Shown: positions 7,726 to 15,463, counted from the first letter of the stretch. The stretch: DNA of 18,682 bases from Bacteroidota bacterium (GCA_003531115.1 DQHT01000095.1:25644-44325); one strand, 5' to 3'. Translations and numbers: made by a program. The notes: a model not told the origin generated them from the sequence alone.

Positions 7726-8409
7726 TTATTCAATGTCCTTTACCAGGTCTGTTTTAATTGTAGCCTCATCAAATAGCGACATAGCTCTCCAATCCACAAG
7801 ATAAAGGTTTTCATTCGCCAATAATTTGGAAAGTTGGTCTGCTGCGGATTTTAAGCTTTCTTCACTGTCGGCGGAATAAATGCAAAATGCTTTTACAGTA
7901 GTATTTTCAAGCAGTCCGTAATAGTTTATGCCGTTTACAGAAAAATAAAAGCCGCCCTTAACCTGACCGGAATTATTCTCCAGCCCCAGTCCTTTTGTTT
8001 TTATTGATTGGTTTGTCAGGTAGGAGGTAAGTTTCGAAAAGTCGATCGACAGTGGCTGGGGAATTAAATCTCTTAGCGCAACTTTCCTGAAAGCAGTATA
8101 TGTTTCGCTTTTGTGGGTATGATTGGCATGAATGTCGCTGATTTTCGCCAATTCTTTATCGATGGCGTTTTTCTGGTCCTTTGAAACAAACTCGATTTGT
8201 CGCCATTCATCTTCGTGAAAAAAAACACAGCTATCTGTTTTGTCGGTGAACCGGGGTAGCCCACTTTCAAGTGTTGGTGTGGTAAAGAGAATGTTGTCAA
8301 GATCGACGGTTTCCTGAGTTGTTGACTGGCTTTCCGTTTTGCTGTCGCTACAGCCAAAAAGCCCGGACAGTAAACTGATAATTCCCAATGCGAATATTTT
8401 TTGTTTCAT
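7726..8409 (-). CDS. hypothetical lipoprotein
   Basis: This 227-residue protein has an N-terminal hydrophobic stretch and lipobox GLFGC (Cys20), followed by a Ser/Thr/Gln-rich linker (21-34). The mature domain has no motif I recognise. It contains regularly spaced polar segments and a C-terminal part (SADQLSKLLANENLYLVDWRAMSLF) that looks globular. It lies 37 bp upstream of the S15 hydrolase gene on the same strand and may share its transcript. A surface lipoprotein of unknown function is the most that can be said. Confidence 0.75.
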   Translation of the reverse strand: MKQKIFALGIISLLSGLFGCSDSKTESQSTTQETVDLDNILFTTPTLESGLPRFTDKTDSCVFFHEDEWRQIEFVSKDQKNAIDKELAKISDIHANHTHKSETYTAFRKVALRDLIPQPLSIDFSKLTSYLTNQSIKTKGLGLENNSGQVKGGFYFSVNGINYYGLLENTTVKAFCIYSADSEESLKSAADQLSKLLANENLYLVDWRAMSLFDEATIKTDLVKDIE

Positions 8410-8470
8410 GTTGTTTGTCTAATAAGCCGTCAGGACAATTTTAAAGGTCCCTATCAGATACTGTCTGGAA

Positions 8471-9196
8471 TCAGTGAGTCTTTGTTTTTTTCAATTTGTC
8501 TCGCTTGTAAATTAGCGTTTTTATCAGCTTGCCTGACTCATCATATTCTTTCCATTCCCCGTCTTTTAATCCATCCTTCCAATGAAGCTCTGACCTTATT
8601 TTTCCGCTTTCGAAATACTCTTTTTTGGTCACCTGACCCTGGTAGTTTATATAATCCGTAAAGTCAATTTCTTCTTCTAAGTTTCCATTTTGATAATAGT
8701 ATTTCCAAATTCCGGTTGGCGGACAATCATCAGGATTGTCGCTTGTTGTTCGTGGCAAATCACTTTCTAATTGTCCGGATGGATAATATCCCTTTAGTTT
8801 ATAAAGTACCATTGGGTAAAATTTTAAAGCAAAACTGTCAAGAAGGTTTTGTGGTAGGGAAGTATCCTTACAATTCATTGAATACATTCTATTGTGGTCA
8901 ATGAAAGGAAAATCATAAGCCAATTTTAAAGTATCATTAACCACCTGATGAAGGATAAGTCGTTTAGTCGAATCCATGGTGGTCCAATGACCTTTTGCTA
9001 CTTGAAAAACCACAGGCCCATCTGACGTTAATCCATAGTTCGTCATGATAAAGCTTGAGTCTGCATTGAGCGTTAATTCTAAACCACTTCCCCAGGTATA
9101 CTTCAGAATGGTGCTGTATTCACCGATGATATTTCTTTGTCCATATGCAAACCTGGTCAGAGAAAGAATAATGGTCAGGAGCGTAAGCTGTTTCAT
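8471..9196 (-). CDS. exported MORN/YwqK-like repeat protein
   Basis: The 241-residue protein has a signal peptide (residues 1-19, ending AYG). An N-terminal region (21-105) has the look of a lipocalin-like 'GEYST...L.L.aDSSF' domain. MORN-like repeats follow: GYYPSGQLESDL (136-147), GIWKYYYQNGNLEEEIDF (162-179), KKEYFESGKIRSELHWKDG (191-209) and GEWKEYDESGKLIKTLIYK (213-231). Such repeats define the YwqK-type proteins often annotated as antitoxins, though in Bacteroidota they are mostly exported proteins of unknown role. Two isolated cysteines (109, 158) may pair. Start choice is supported by the signal peptide. Confidence 0.82.
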   Translation of the reverse strand: MKQLTLLTIILSLTRFAYGQRNIIGEYSTILKYTWGSGLELTLNADSSFIMTNYGLTSDGPVVFQVAKGHWTTMDSTKRLILHQVVNDTLKLAYDFPFIDHNRMYSMNCKDTSLPQNLLDSFALKFYPMVLYKLKGYYPSGQLESDLPRTTSDNPDDCPPTGIWKYYYQNGNLEEEIDFTDYINYQGQVTKKEYFESGKIRSELHWKDGLKDGEWKEYDESGKLIKTLIYKRDKLKKTKTH

Positions 9197-9253
9197 ATAG
9201 GATGTAGAAAGTTTCGCTTCCCAAACTTAAATCAAATTGGTTAAAAGAAAACA

Positions 9254-9369
9254 TAGAACCGAAGCCCGATCGTTTAGTCATTTTGGCTACTCAGTGACCG
9301 GACCTTGGTTCTACAACTTAATATGATTCCGCTAACCCACTGAAAACTGAAAACTGAACACTGAAAACC
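9254..9369. repeat. dispersed repeat core plus ACTGAAA tandem units
   Basis: The gap between two minus-strand genes carries one copy of the repeat core (9282-9304, beginning TTTGGCTACTCAGTGACC). Here it is flanked by an imperfect inverted repeat (TAGAACC at 9254-9260 against GGTTCTA at 9307-9313) rather than by the CGCTCC-rich tail. It is followed by tandem ACTGAAA(A)-type units at 9339-9369. No gene is apparent between 9197 and 9413. Confidence 0.6.
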
Positions 9370-9413
9370 ATGTTGTTGAAGGGAGGATCCAATACCCACA
9401 ATCAACAGAACAT

Positions 9414-9890
9414 TCATTGCAACTGCTGTATTTTCTCATTTACTTTGTCCATAAAAGCGTGGTATTTTGAAGGAACATTCCCTTTCATCTGGTCAAATAA
9501 CCAAAATTTCCGTACGCCGTTTGCGTTATACTCGATATACAATCCACCCCCATCTGCAGCGTCGGGAGATCCGAATACCGTTTTTGTCTCGTTAAGCAAG
9601 TCTGGAGGAAAAAGGCTGGTCAGTTCTTTGGTGGCGTTAAACTTTTGTTCTGAGAGTTGAATATAGTGTCCGTTGTAAAAGTCCTTTGAATTTGGATAAA
9701 GGTCATTCGTGTCCTCAAGCAGTTTGTCTTCCTTCAGTTTGAAAATTTCAATGCACCCTTCTCCCATACATTCTCCATAAAAGTGTCCAAAAACGATATA
9801 GTCCGGATTTGACGGTTTCGGAGCGTCTTTTTTGCAAGCTGTCAATAGCAAAACCATCAGACTGGCGGTGATAATAGTTTTTAGAGACAT
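9414..9890 (-). CDS. lipoprotein, third gene of the GNAT/HTH operon
   Basis: The 158-residue product has a signal peptide with lipobox LLTAC (Cys19) followed by KKDAPKP. The mature domain begins VFGHFYGECMGEGCIEIF, where two Cys in CMGEGC stand out as a possible redox or metal site. The fold is otherwise unrecognised; the short length and Phe/Tyr-rich GHFYGEC pattern recall small Bacteroidota lipoproteins I cannot name. The gene begins 4 bp after the stop of the helix-turn-helix gene, so the two are almost certainly in one transcript, an unusual pairing for a lipoprotein. Confidence 0.78.
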   Translation of the reverse strand: MSLKTIITASLMVLLLTACKKDAPKPSNPDYIVFGHFYGECMGEGCIEIFKLKEDKLLEDTNDLYPNSKDFYNGHYIQLSEQKFNATKELTSLFPPDLLNETKTVFGSPDAADGGGLYIEYNANGVRKFWLFDQMKGNVPSKYHAFMDKVNEKIQQLQ

Positions 9891-9894
9891 ATTT

Positions 9895-10443
9895 TTATTT
9901 TTTAGTCAATGAGGCAAATTCAATATGCCTTACCTGCTTTTCAATATCAGGTCTCCATTTATCCTGATTTGACATTGTATTGCATAATTTTTCGTGAAAA
10001 TAGATCTGATACCAAATCTTCTTGTGAAACTCCCCTACGTTTTTGAACACTTTTTCGGAATGTATCATGAGTTTTAAAATAAACTCCTCACTGGGTTCCC
10101 TGTGACTATTGATAACCTGGCTTAAGAAAATAGGCGTCACATTGATGTCCTTTGCAAATTCAATTCGCCTTAAATAGAGGGCATCAACGTACATTTCCAG
10201 AAAATGGGCAAAATGATTTTGTTTATCATATACCGGCTCTTTCAGATAATTTTCCATTTTCAATTTCAATTGCAAGAGTTTCGCCCGAAGTATTTCTTCT
10301 CGTGGTAAATTTTTCATCCTTTCCAAACGGGCTTGCATCAGAGCGAAAGAATCCAGTTCTCTTTCTTTCTTTGTTTTATATCTGGAGTCAACTCCATATT
10401 CGGAATGAACCTGGGTACTTTTTTTATTCTTAGTCATGGTCAT
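9895..10443 (-). CDS. helix-turn-helix (XRE/HigA-like) protein
   Basis: The protein has 182 residues. A basic, coiled N-terminal region (about 1-70, with RELDSFALMQARLERMKN) precedes an HTH segment at about 92-125: RRIEFAKDINVTPIFLSQVI followed by NSHREPSEEFILKL. This has the spacing of XRE/HigA DNA-binding helices (AkdinvtpifLSqvINs.rePs). It overlaps the upstream GNAT-like gene by 14 bp and is followed 4 bp later by a lipoprotein gene. The arrangement fits an autoregulating antitoxin or a local repressor; which one is not decidable from sequence alone. A second Met at residue 3 is an equally good start. Confidence 0.75.
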   Translation of the reverse strand: MTMTKNKKSTQVHSEYGVDSRYKTKKERELDSFALMQARLERMKNLPREEILRAKLLQLKLKMENYLKEPVYDKQNHFAHFLEMYVDALYLRRIEFAKDINVTPIFLSQVINSHREPSEEFILKLMIHSEKVFKNVGEFHKKIWYQIYFHEKLCNTMSNQDKWRPDIEKQVRHIEFASLTKK

Positions 10444-10897
10444 ACTTATTGATCAGGTTTATTATTTCCGGAACTTCTAAGCTCAAGGTCATTCCTGTAA
10501 TATTCATGTCGTACTTTTTCATATAATGCTGAACTATCGAACTTTTAGGTCTAAGTGAAACACAAGCCAGAGCTCCAAATTCAACTACCGCAATCTTGGC
10601 AACGAAGGCAATTAAATTTCCGGCAATATTTTCGAAAACTTTCCCTTTTCCACTATTCTCTTTTGATACGCTAAGTAGCCTGATGTGAATCCTCCATTCA
10701 GAGGGAATTCGTTCTATGGAAACTAATCCTAATATATCTTGCTGCCCTTTCATGACTAATTTGTAAACCTCCGCCTTTCTTTCTTCTTTCCAGTCAAAAA
10801 AATATCTGGCTTTAGACAATGATTTATAGTCGGTGTTTTCGACAGGTAAAATTTCTATTTGGTAAATATTCCCTGTTAATCGTTCAACTACGGTCAC
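10430..10897 (-). CDS. GNAT-like acetyltransferase domain protein
   Basis: The 155-residue protein begins with GTG at 10897. It has an alternating fold (YKLVMKGQQDILGLVSIERI, HIRLLSVSKEN) followed by GKGKVFENIAGNLIAFVAKI (83-102). That segment resembles the GNAT pyrophosphate loop and following helix, with a Gly-x-Gly turn in place of the full R/QxxGxG/A. VEFGALACVSLRPKSSIVQHYMKKYDM (105-131) is then the matching C-terminal strand and helix with the usual Tyr. The overlapping HTH gene directly downstream suggests a GNAT/HTH toxin-antitoxin-like pair or a regulated modification enzyme. Toxicity is not shown by the sequence; the GNAT call is moderate. Confidence 0.7.
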   Translation of the reverse strand: MTVVERLTGNIYQIEILPVENTDYKSLSKARYFFDWKEERKAEVYKLVMKGQQDILGLVSIERIPSEWRIHIRLLSVSKENSGKGKVFENIAGNLIAFVAKIAVVEFGALACVSLRPKSSIVQHYMKKYDMNITGMTLSLEVPEIINLINKYDHD

Positions 10898-10901
10898 AAC
10901 T

Positions 10902-10909
10902 CAAATATA
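10902..10909 (-). promoter_or_regulatory. candidate Bacteroidota -7 element (TAnnTTTG)
   Basis: On the minus strand 10909-10902 reads TATATTTG, an exact match to the Bacteroidota -7 consensus, just upstream of the GTG start of the GNAT-like gene. No good TTTG -33 partner is visible and the short distance would give an almost leaderless message, so this is tentative. Confidence 0.3.
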
Positions 10910-10987
10910 TTGAAAAGTATCCGAAATAAGGAATGTTATGAATCAATGTTTCTGATTTACGGAAAGAATATTTTACCAATTTCCGAA

Positions 10988-11199
10988 ATTCGTTTGGCTA
11001 CTCAGAGACCGGACCCGCTCCTTCGCTTCGCCCGCCGAAGCTCGTGCACACTTTCATGGGCTAACTATCATACCCGCGAGCGCAGGCGGGCTCACTTCGA
11101 TACGCCGCAGGGTGTGTCATTCCATCCAAAATTCGTTTGGCTACTCAGTGACCGGACCCGCTCGTTCGCTCCCCCGCTCCAGCCGAAGGCTCGCTCCCC
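10988..11199 (+). repeat. two head-to-tail copies of the dispersed repeat
   Basis: The gap between sanA-like and GNAT-like genes is filled by two copies. The cores are at 10993-11015 (one base different, CAGAGACC) and 11136-11158; each is followed by CGCTCC-type, CCGAAG-containing tails. The segment 11091-11163 (73 bp) matches 12000-12072 at 65 of 73 positions by my count. The remainder of 10898-11201 shows no gene. Confidence 0.75.
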
Positions 11200-11201
11200 A
11201 C

Positions 11202-11837
11202 TTAGGGTATAACAACCTGCTCCCCGTAAAACTTCGGCTCTGTATTCAATACGTAAAGGTCAAGTACACACTTCACCCTGGCTATATACTCCCGCAACAT
11301 CGTTTTTCTACCAAAGGAACTGCCCACATTTTCCGCATCGGCACCGTAAAGGTAGAGTCCTTCCTTGTTCGCTATAAATATAGCCCGTTCATTATGGAAT
11401 TCCTGGGAAACGACGATGGCCGAGTCTTGTCCGAATATGGCTTTCAGACGGATCACCGAATCAAAGGTGCGGAAACCGGCATAGTCCAGAAACAAAACAG
11501 AATCGGGAATACCCCCTGCGATCAATGCTTGCCGCATGGCTTCGGGTTCATCGTAGCCTTCCACATGGTTGTCGCCGCTCAGCACAAATTGTTTCACCTT
11601 CCCGGAGGTATAGAGGGCAATGGCCATATTGATGCGGTGGGTGAAATAGGGGTTGGCTGTCCCGCTTTTCAGGGTGGGGATGGTGCCTAAAACCAGGGCG
11701 GTTTTAATAGTTGGGATGGAATCGATTGCAGTATGGTGCAGCGCTTTGGTGCTGGTTTTCACCCAATTATGTGAAACTATAACCACTACAGCCATCGATA
11801 GTCCAAGCCAGAATGTCCATCGGAGAAACTTTTTCAT
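11202..11837 (-). CDS. SanA/YdcF-like DUF218 envelope protein
   Basis: The 211-residue protein has one N-terminal membrane anchor (about 7-22) and a DUF218 domain. Visible landmarks are ALVLGTIPTLKSGTANPYFTHRI split by the usual loop (47-69), FVLSGDN (84-90) followed by EPEAMRQALIAGGIP (97-111), then TFDSVIRLKAIFG and IVVSQEFHNERAIFIA (141-156). This is the order of SanA/ElyC/YdcF proteins; SanA is linked to envelope barrier function and vancomycin exclusion in Escherichia coli, with no proven enzyme activity. The gene is flanked on both sides by copies of the dispersed repeat. Orthology to SanA rather than another DUF218 branch is inferred from the short length and single anchor. Confidence 0.87.
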   Translation of the reverse strand: MKKFLRWTFWLGLSMAVVVIVSHNWVKTSTKALHHTAIDSIPTIKTALVLGTIPTLKSGTANPYFTHRINMAIALYTSGKVKQFVLSGDNHVEGYDEPEAMRQALIAGGIPDSVLFLDYAGFRTFDSVIRLKAIFGQDSAIVVSQEFHNERAIFIANKEGLYLYGADAENVGSSFGRKTMLREYIARVKCVLDLYVLNTEPKFYGEQVVIP

Positions 11838-11886
11838 CAGGGGAATATAGTTTTTCCCGCCTTCACTAGCGTTACGGCGGGTAAAA

Positions 11887-11910
11887 GTGTTCAGTTTTCA
11901 GTGTTCAGTG
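11887..11910 (-). repeat. ACTGAAA-type tandem units, inverted copy
   Basis: Read on the minus strand this is a run of ACTGAA/ACTGAAAA units ending in CTGAAAACTGAACAC. It shares that 15-mer with the plus-strand copy at 9339-9369, so the two are in opposite orientation about 2.5 kb apart. Confidence 0.5.
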
Positions 11911-11952
11911 AGATTAAAGTTATACTGAAGCCGCTTCTTCAAATCGACCAAC

Positions 11953-12171
11953 CTTTCGCTCCCCCGCTCCCTCGCTCTGACCGCAGGTCCCGCTCCCCGC
12001 TCACTTCGATACGCCGTGGGGTTTGTCCTTCAATCAGAAATACGTTTGGCTACTCAGTGACCGGACCCGCTCCCCCGCTCCCCCGCTCAGACCGCAGGTC
12101 CCGCTCTCCGCCTTCGCTATTCCTTCCACTTCGTTGCAGGAATAGCTTCGGCGGACGCAGCCCCGCTCCAG
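11953..12171 (+). repeat. dispersed repeat copy with CGCTCC-rich tails
   Basis: The 11838-12173 gap between the crp/fnr-type gene and the sanA-like gene has no gene of its own. It contains a CGCTCC-rich tail (11957-12000), the CTCACTTCGATACGCCG lead-in (12000-12016), the core (12045-12067) and a second tail. It also contains an imperfect hairpin at 12108-12154 whose arms CCGCC..CGCTATTCCT and AGGAATAGC..CGGCGG pair except for three central bases. The hairpin lies just downstream of the minus-strand regulator gene and could help end its transcript. Confidence 0.7.
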
Positions 12172-12173
12172 AC

Positions 12174-12878
12174 TTAATCTACCATTCGGGCTTCATCCAT
12201 CAACTTCGCTATATCCGGGATCAACAATCGTTTTTTATCCCGAACGATAAGGCCTTCATCGCTGATCTCTTTGAGCGTACGTACTACGGTTTCGATCGCC
12301 ATGCCGGTGAGGTTGCCGATGTTTTCTCGGGTGAGGCGGATATCGATAAATCCATCCTCATCCACCCCAAAGGATTTGTACAAGATAACCAGGGCCTCAC
12401 AAAGGCGCTCCCGGGCGGTTTTGGCAAGCAGGTCGACCGACTTTTGGTCGGCGGCCATGATGTCTTTGGCCATATGCTCCATCATCTTCAAACTCAGGTT
12501 GATGTTCTGCGAAAGAAGCTGCAATACGGTGGTTCCGGGTATGGTGCAGATGACCGATTCTTCCAAAGTTTCGGCAAAAGCATGGTATTCTTCATTCGCT
12601 AAAAAAGAACGGTAACCGATCAGGTCGCCATCTTTAGCAAGGCGTACGATCTGCTCTTTACCTTCAGAATTGATCTTGTAAATTTTAACCTTCCCGCTGT
12701 GCACGCAAAAAATTCCGGAGGGACGGTTCGATTCAGAAAAGATGACCTGGCCTTTTTTATACGTATAACTTACCTTTTCCTTATTCAGGTCGAGCAACTC
12801 ATCGCTTCGGAGCGTGCAGAACACGGATAATGCGAGCGACTGACAATTGATACAGTTAAGAACCGGCCTTCTGAGCAT
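12174..12878 (-). CDS. Crp/Fnr family regulator with FNR-like cysteine pattern
   Basis: The 234-residue protein has an N-terminal cyclic-nucleotide-binding-like beta roll (about 25-115, with GKVKIYKINSEGKEQIVRLA and GDLIGYRSFL), a dimer helix (about 118-158) and a winged HTH (about 175-220). Cys9, Cys12 and Cys21 precede the roll, and Cys111 in ESVICTIPG aligns with Escherichia coli FNR Cys122 in SMVCEIP. These four could hold an oxygen-sensitive [4Fe-4S] cluster. The recognition helix reads IETVVR (195-200): Glu196 and Arg200 match FNR Glu209 and Arg213, with Val in place of Ser212. It lies downstream of nadB, and a perfect FNR box occurs upstream of nadA. Cluster binding is inferred. Confidence 0.92.
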   Translation of the reverse strand: MLRRPVLNCINCQSLALSVFCTLRSDELLDLNKEKVSYTYKKGQVIFSESNRPSGIFCVHSGKVKIYKINSEGKEQIVRLAKDGDLIGYRSFLANEEYHAFAETLEESVICTIPGTTVLQLLSQNINLSLKMMEHMAKDIMAADQKSVDLLAKTARERLCEALVILYKSFGVDEDGFIDIRLTRENIGNLTGMAIETVVRTLKEISDEGLIVRDKKRLLIPDIAKLMDEARMVD

Positions 12879-12948
12879 AGTGCTACAAAAATGCGTAATC
12901 CTTTTGAGAGATAAAGGATAGAAATGAAAGTAGTGGAAAACTCCCTAT

Positions 12949-14481
12949 TCAGGTCAGGACTTCTGAGTGATGGTTCTTTTTCATCTCCATAAAATGAGCA
13001 CCACAACTCGTTTTTCTGCTCATGGCAGCGCGAACGATCAATAAGGCAGTTCTTAACATATGCCTTACTTTGATCTTGTTACGGCTCAAATGGTGGTCGC
13101 TGCTGAACAAATGACTATGGAGCATGGAATAAATATAGGATTCGGCCTCCCGCAGTCCTTTTTCGTTGCGGATGATGCCCACATGGGTACTCATTGTTTT
13201 TTGGAGTTTTTCTTTGATCTGGCAGTACACCTTATCAACAAACTCATCCTCATTCAACGACAAAAAGGGTCCCGAATGATAGGCCCGGTGGAAGGGCAGG
13301 CCTTCCCGTAAAAGATGTTCACCCGCTGAGCGTGAAAAGACGACTCCTTCCAAAAGCGAATTGCTGGCCAGACGGTTGGCCCCATGCACTCCGGTACAGG
13401 CATTTTCACCAGAAGCAAAAAGTCCGGGAATGTTTGTCTGCCCGAACAGGTCAGTAAGGATGCCCCCGCACATATAGTGGGCTGCCGGATAGACAGGGAT
13501 CAGGTCTTTGCCCGGGTCTATGCCTTCTTCCCGGCAACGGGCGGTGATGGTTGAAAAATGGGCGGCAAGTTTGGGCGACCACTTTTCACGGATATCCAGG
13601 TAAACACAGGGACTTTCATCCTTTTTCATCTGCCTTATGATGCTTCGGCTCACGATATCCCGTGGAGCAAGGCTTCCCATTGGATGTTGTTTTTCGATAA
13701 ATGGACGTCCATGTTTATCGCATAATTTTGCCCCGGCTCCGCGCAGAGCTTCGCTGATTAAAAAGGGCGCCTTACCCGGGGAATACAGCAGGGTAGGGTG
13801 GAACTGTACAAATTCCATATGCTTCAGCTCCGCTCCGGCTTCGTCAGCCAGTGAAAAACCGTCGCCGGTGGAAAGGATGGTATTGGAGGTGGGGGAGTAA
13901 ACTTGTCCGGCACCTCCTGCAGCCAGCATGGTCACGGGGGCAAAGAGCTGTTCGCTGCCGGGTGTGTTTCCTCTGAAAAATGAGGCCCCGACACATTGGC
14001 CCTTTTGCAGGATCAGATGGTCCACCAAACAAAATTCTTCGACCTGTATATTCCGGTTTTCGCGCACAGCATGGGCCAGCGTTTCCATCAGCGATTTACC
14101 GGTATGGTCACGCACATGAACCACCCGGGGTTTACGATGTGCGCCTTCCAAAGCCATATCGTAATGGCCGTTGGGCAGTCGTGCGAATTTTAATCCCTGA
14201 CTTTCGAGAAAACGTATGGCTTCTCCGGCCTGATAAACGAGAAAACGAACAGCCTCTTCATCGCAGAGGCCATTGCCTGCTTCAATGGTGTCCTGAAAAT
14301 GGGATTCAGGCGAATCCGGAATTTCCAATGCAGCCGCAATGCCTCCCTGGGCCAGGGCGGTATTGGTTTGCATAAGCGTGCCTTTACATACCACACGCAC
14401 CTGGTATTTTTCGGCGCAGGTCAATGCAAAAACGAGTCCGGCTACTCCGCTCCCAATTACCAGTACATCGCATTTTTCCAT
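12949..14481 (-). CDS. nadB: L-aspartate oxidase
   Basis: NadB oxidises L-aspartate to iminoaspartate with FAD, passing it to NadA for quinolinate, the first committed steps of de novo NAD synthesis. With the start at 14481 the protein has 510 residues: FAD-binding GSGVAG (10-15), Glu112 in ALEGAH, His228 in QFHPT, Arg274 in APRDIVSR, His335 in AAHYMCGG and Arg370 in GANRLASNSLLEG. These correspond to Escherichia coli Glu121, His244, Arg290, His351 and Arg386. The frame extends to 14529 but that would overlap nadA; the chosen ATG begins 7 bp after the nadA stop. The C-terminal helical domain is intact, ending in a His-rich tail. Confidence 0.95.
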   Translation of the reverse strand: MEKCDVLVIGSGVAGLVFALTCAEKYQVRVVCKGTLMQTNTALAQGGIAAALEIPDSPESHFQDTIEAGNGLCDEEAVRFLVYQAGEAIRFLESQGLKFARLPNGHYDMALEGAHRKPRVVHVRDHTGKSLMETLAHAVRENRNIQVEEFCLVDHLILQKGQCVGASFFRGNTPGSEQLFAPVTMLAAGGAGQVYSPTSNTILSTGDGFSLADEAGAELKHMEFVQFHPTLLYSPGKAPFLISEALRGAGAKLCDKHGRPFIEKQHPMGSLAPRDIVSRSIIRQMKKDESPCVYLDIREKWSPKLAAHFSTITARCREEGIDPGKDLIPVYPAAHYMCGGILTDLFGQTNIPGLFASGENACTGVHGANRLASNSLLEGVVFSRSAGEHLLREGLPFHRAYHSGPFLSLNEDEFVDKVYCQIKEKLQKTMSTHVGIIRNEKGLREAESYIYSMLHSHLFSSDHHLSRNKIKVRHMLRTALLIVRAAMSRKTSCGAHFMEMKKNHHSEVLT

Positions 14482-14488
14482 TTTACTT

Positions 14489-15448
14489 TTAGCTAAAAGT
14501 GAGCATACGTTCAAGGGGAATACGGGCACGGTCCATCAGATCATGGTCAAGATCGATCTCTTCGCTTATGGGCGACCCTTTTTCGAGCTTACGCAGGACT
14601 TCCAGGGTATTTTGCAGGGTAATCCGTTTCATATGCGGACACCGGATGCAGGGGGTAATGAACTCACGGTCGCGGTAGGTCGATTTGAGTACGGCGCCCA
14701 GGTCGCATTCAGAGGCGAGGATAAACTGTTTGCTGTTACTTTTCCCGACATAAGAAATGATATCAGAGGTGCTGCCCAATACGCCTTTTTGCTGTTTAAA
14801 GGCGCTGTCGACTGTGGCATCGGGAACTTCCCAGTGCATCAAAAGCTCGGCTTCGGGGTAAGCAGCCTGCATGAGGCTCATTTCGGCGCTGCGGAATTGT
14901 TCATGCACTTCACAACGCCCATCCCAAAGGATCAGTTTTTTACCCGTGGCTTCCTGTATGCTTTTTCGAAGGTTGTTTCCCATAAACACATCCGGCACAA
15001 AAATGAGGGTGTCTTCTTTAAAGGAAGCAGCTATTGCCAGCGCATTGCGGGAGGTGCAGATGATATCGCATTCAGCTTTGGTTTCTGCGTAAGTATTGAT
15101 ATACGCAATAACCGGAGCTCCGGGATGTTGTTTCCGGAGCTGGATCACATCGGCTGCGGTGATACTTTCTGCCAGGGAACAACCTGCTTCCATATCAGGT
15201 ATAAATACCCGGGAATGGGGATTGAGGATCTTGGCGGTTTCGGCCATAAAGCGAACGCCGCAAAAAATAATATTTGTGGCTTCAGAGCGTGAGGCGGCCA
15301 CACTCAGCGCAAGAGAATCTCCGAGATGGTCGGCAATACCTCCCTCTTTTTCAAGAACCTGAATTTCAGGCGACATGTAATAGTGGGCCAGAATAAGGGT
15401 ATTGGTCTGCTTTTTTAAGCGTTTTATTTCTGCGATAATTTCTTCCAT
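14489..15448 (-). CDS. nadA: quinolinate synthase
   Basis: NadA condenses iminoaspartate with dihydroxyacetone phosphate to quinolinate using an oxygen-sensitive [4Fe-4S] cluster. The 319-residue product (start ATG 15448, MEEIIAEIKRLKK) shows AHYY (21-24), FCGVRFMAETAKIL (62-75), Cys90 in EAGCSLAES, Cys179 in DGRCEVHEQF, SECDLG (247-251) and TPCIRCPHMKRITL (266-278). Cys90, Cys179 and probably Cys270 are the cluster ligands by comparison with the known enzyme. The frame reaches 15529 without a better start; the longer version would swallow the promoter region with the FNR box. It is first gene of the nadA-nadB unit. Confidence 0.95.
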   Translation of the reverse strand: MEEIIAEIKRLKKQTNTLILAHYYMSPEIQVLEKEGGIADHLGDSLALSVAASRSEATNIIFCGVRFMAETAKILNPHSRVFIPDMEAGCSLAESITAADVIQLRKQHPGAPVIAYINTYAETKAECDIICTSRNALAIAASFKEDTLIFVPDVFMGNNLRKSIQEATGKKLILWDGRCEVHEQFRSAEMSLMQAAYPEAELLMHWEVPDATVDSAFKQQKGVLGSTSDIISYVGKSNSKQFILASECDLGAVLKSTYRDREFITPCIRCPHMKRITLQNTLEVLRKLEKGSPISEEIDLDHDLMDRARIPLERMLTFS

Positions 15449-15463
15449 ACCTAAATGATCTTG

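Noticed and set aside
8471..9196. Toxin-antitoxin role suggested by YwqK-type repeats
   Set aside because: The protein is exported and no toxin gene is adjacent; the antitoxin label of this family is not supported here.
11112..11690. Plus-strand 192-codon frame
   Set aside because: It starts in the repeat and then runs antisense to the sanA-like gene; its product shows no family features.
11888..12172. CRISPR-like appearance of the repeated stretches
   Set aside because: The repeats are few, unevenly spaced and imperfect, with no constant spacer length and no cas gene.
11901..12602. Plus-strand 233-codon frame
   Set aside because: It begins in the Arg/Ser/Pro-rich translation of the CGCTCC repeat and continues antisense to the Crp/Fnr gene.
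14339..15292. Plus-strand 317-codon open frame
   Set aside because: It lies wholly opposite nadA and the start of nadB, shows no recognisable domain, and is explained by codon-use shadowing of these well-supported genes.
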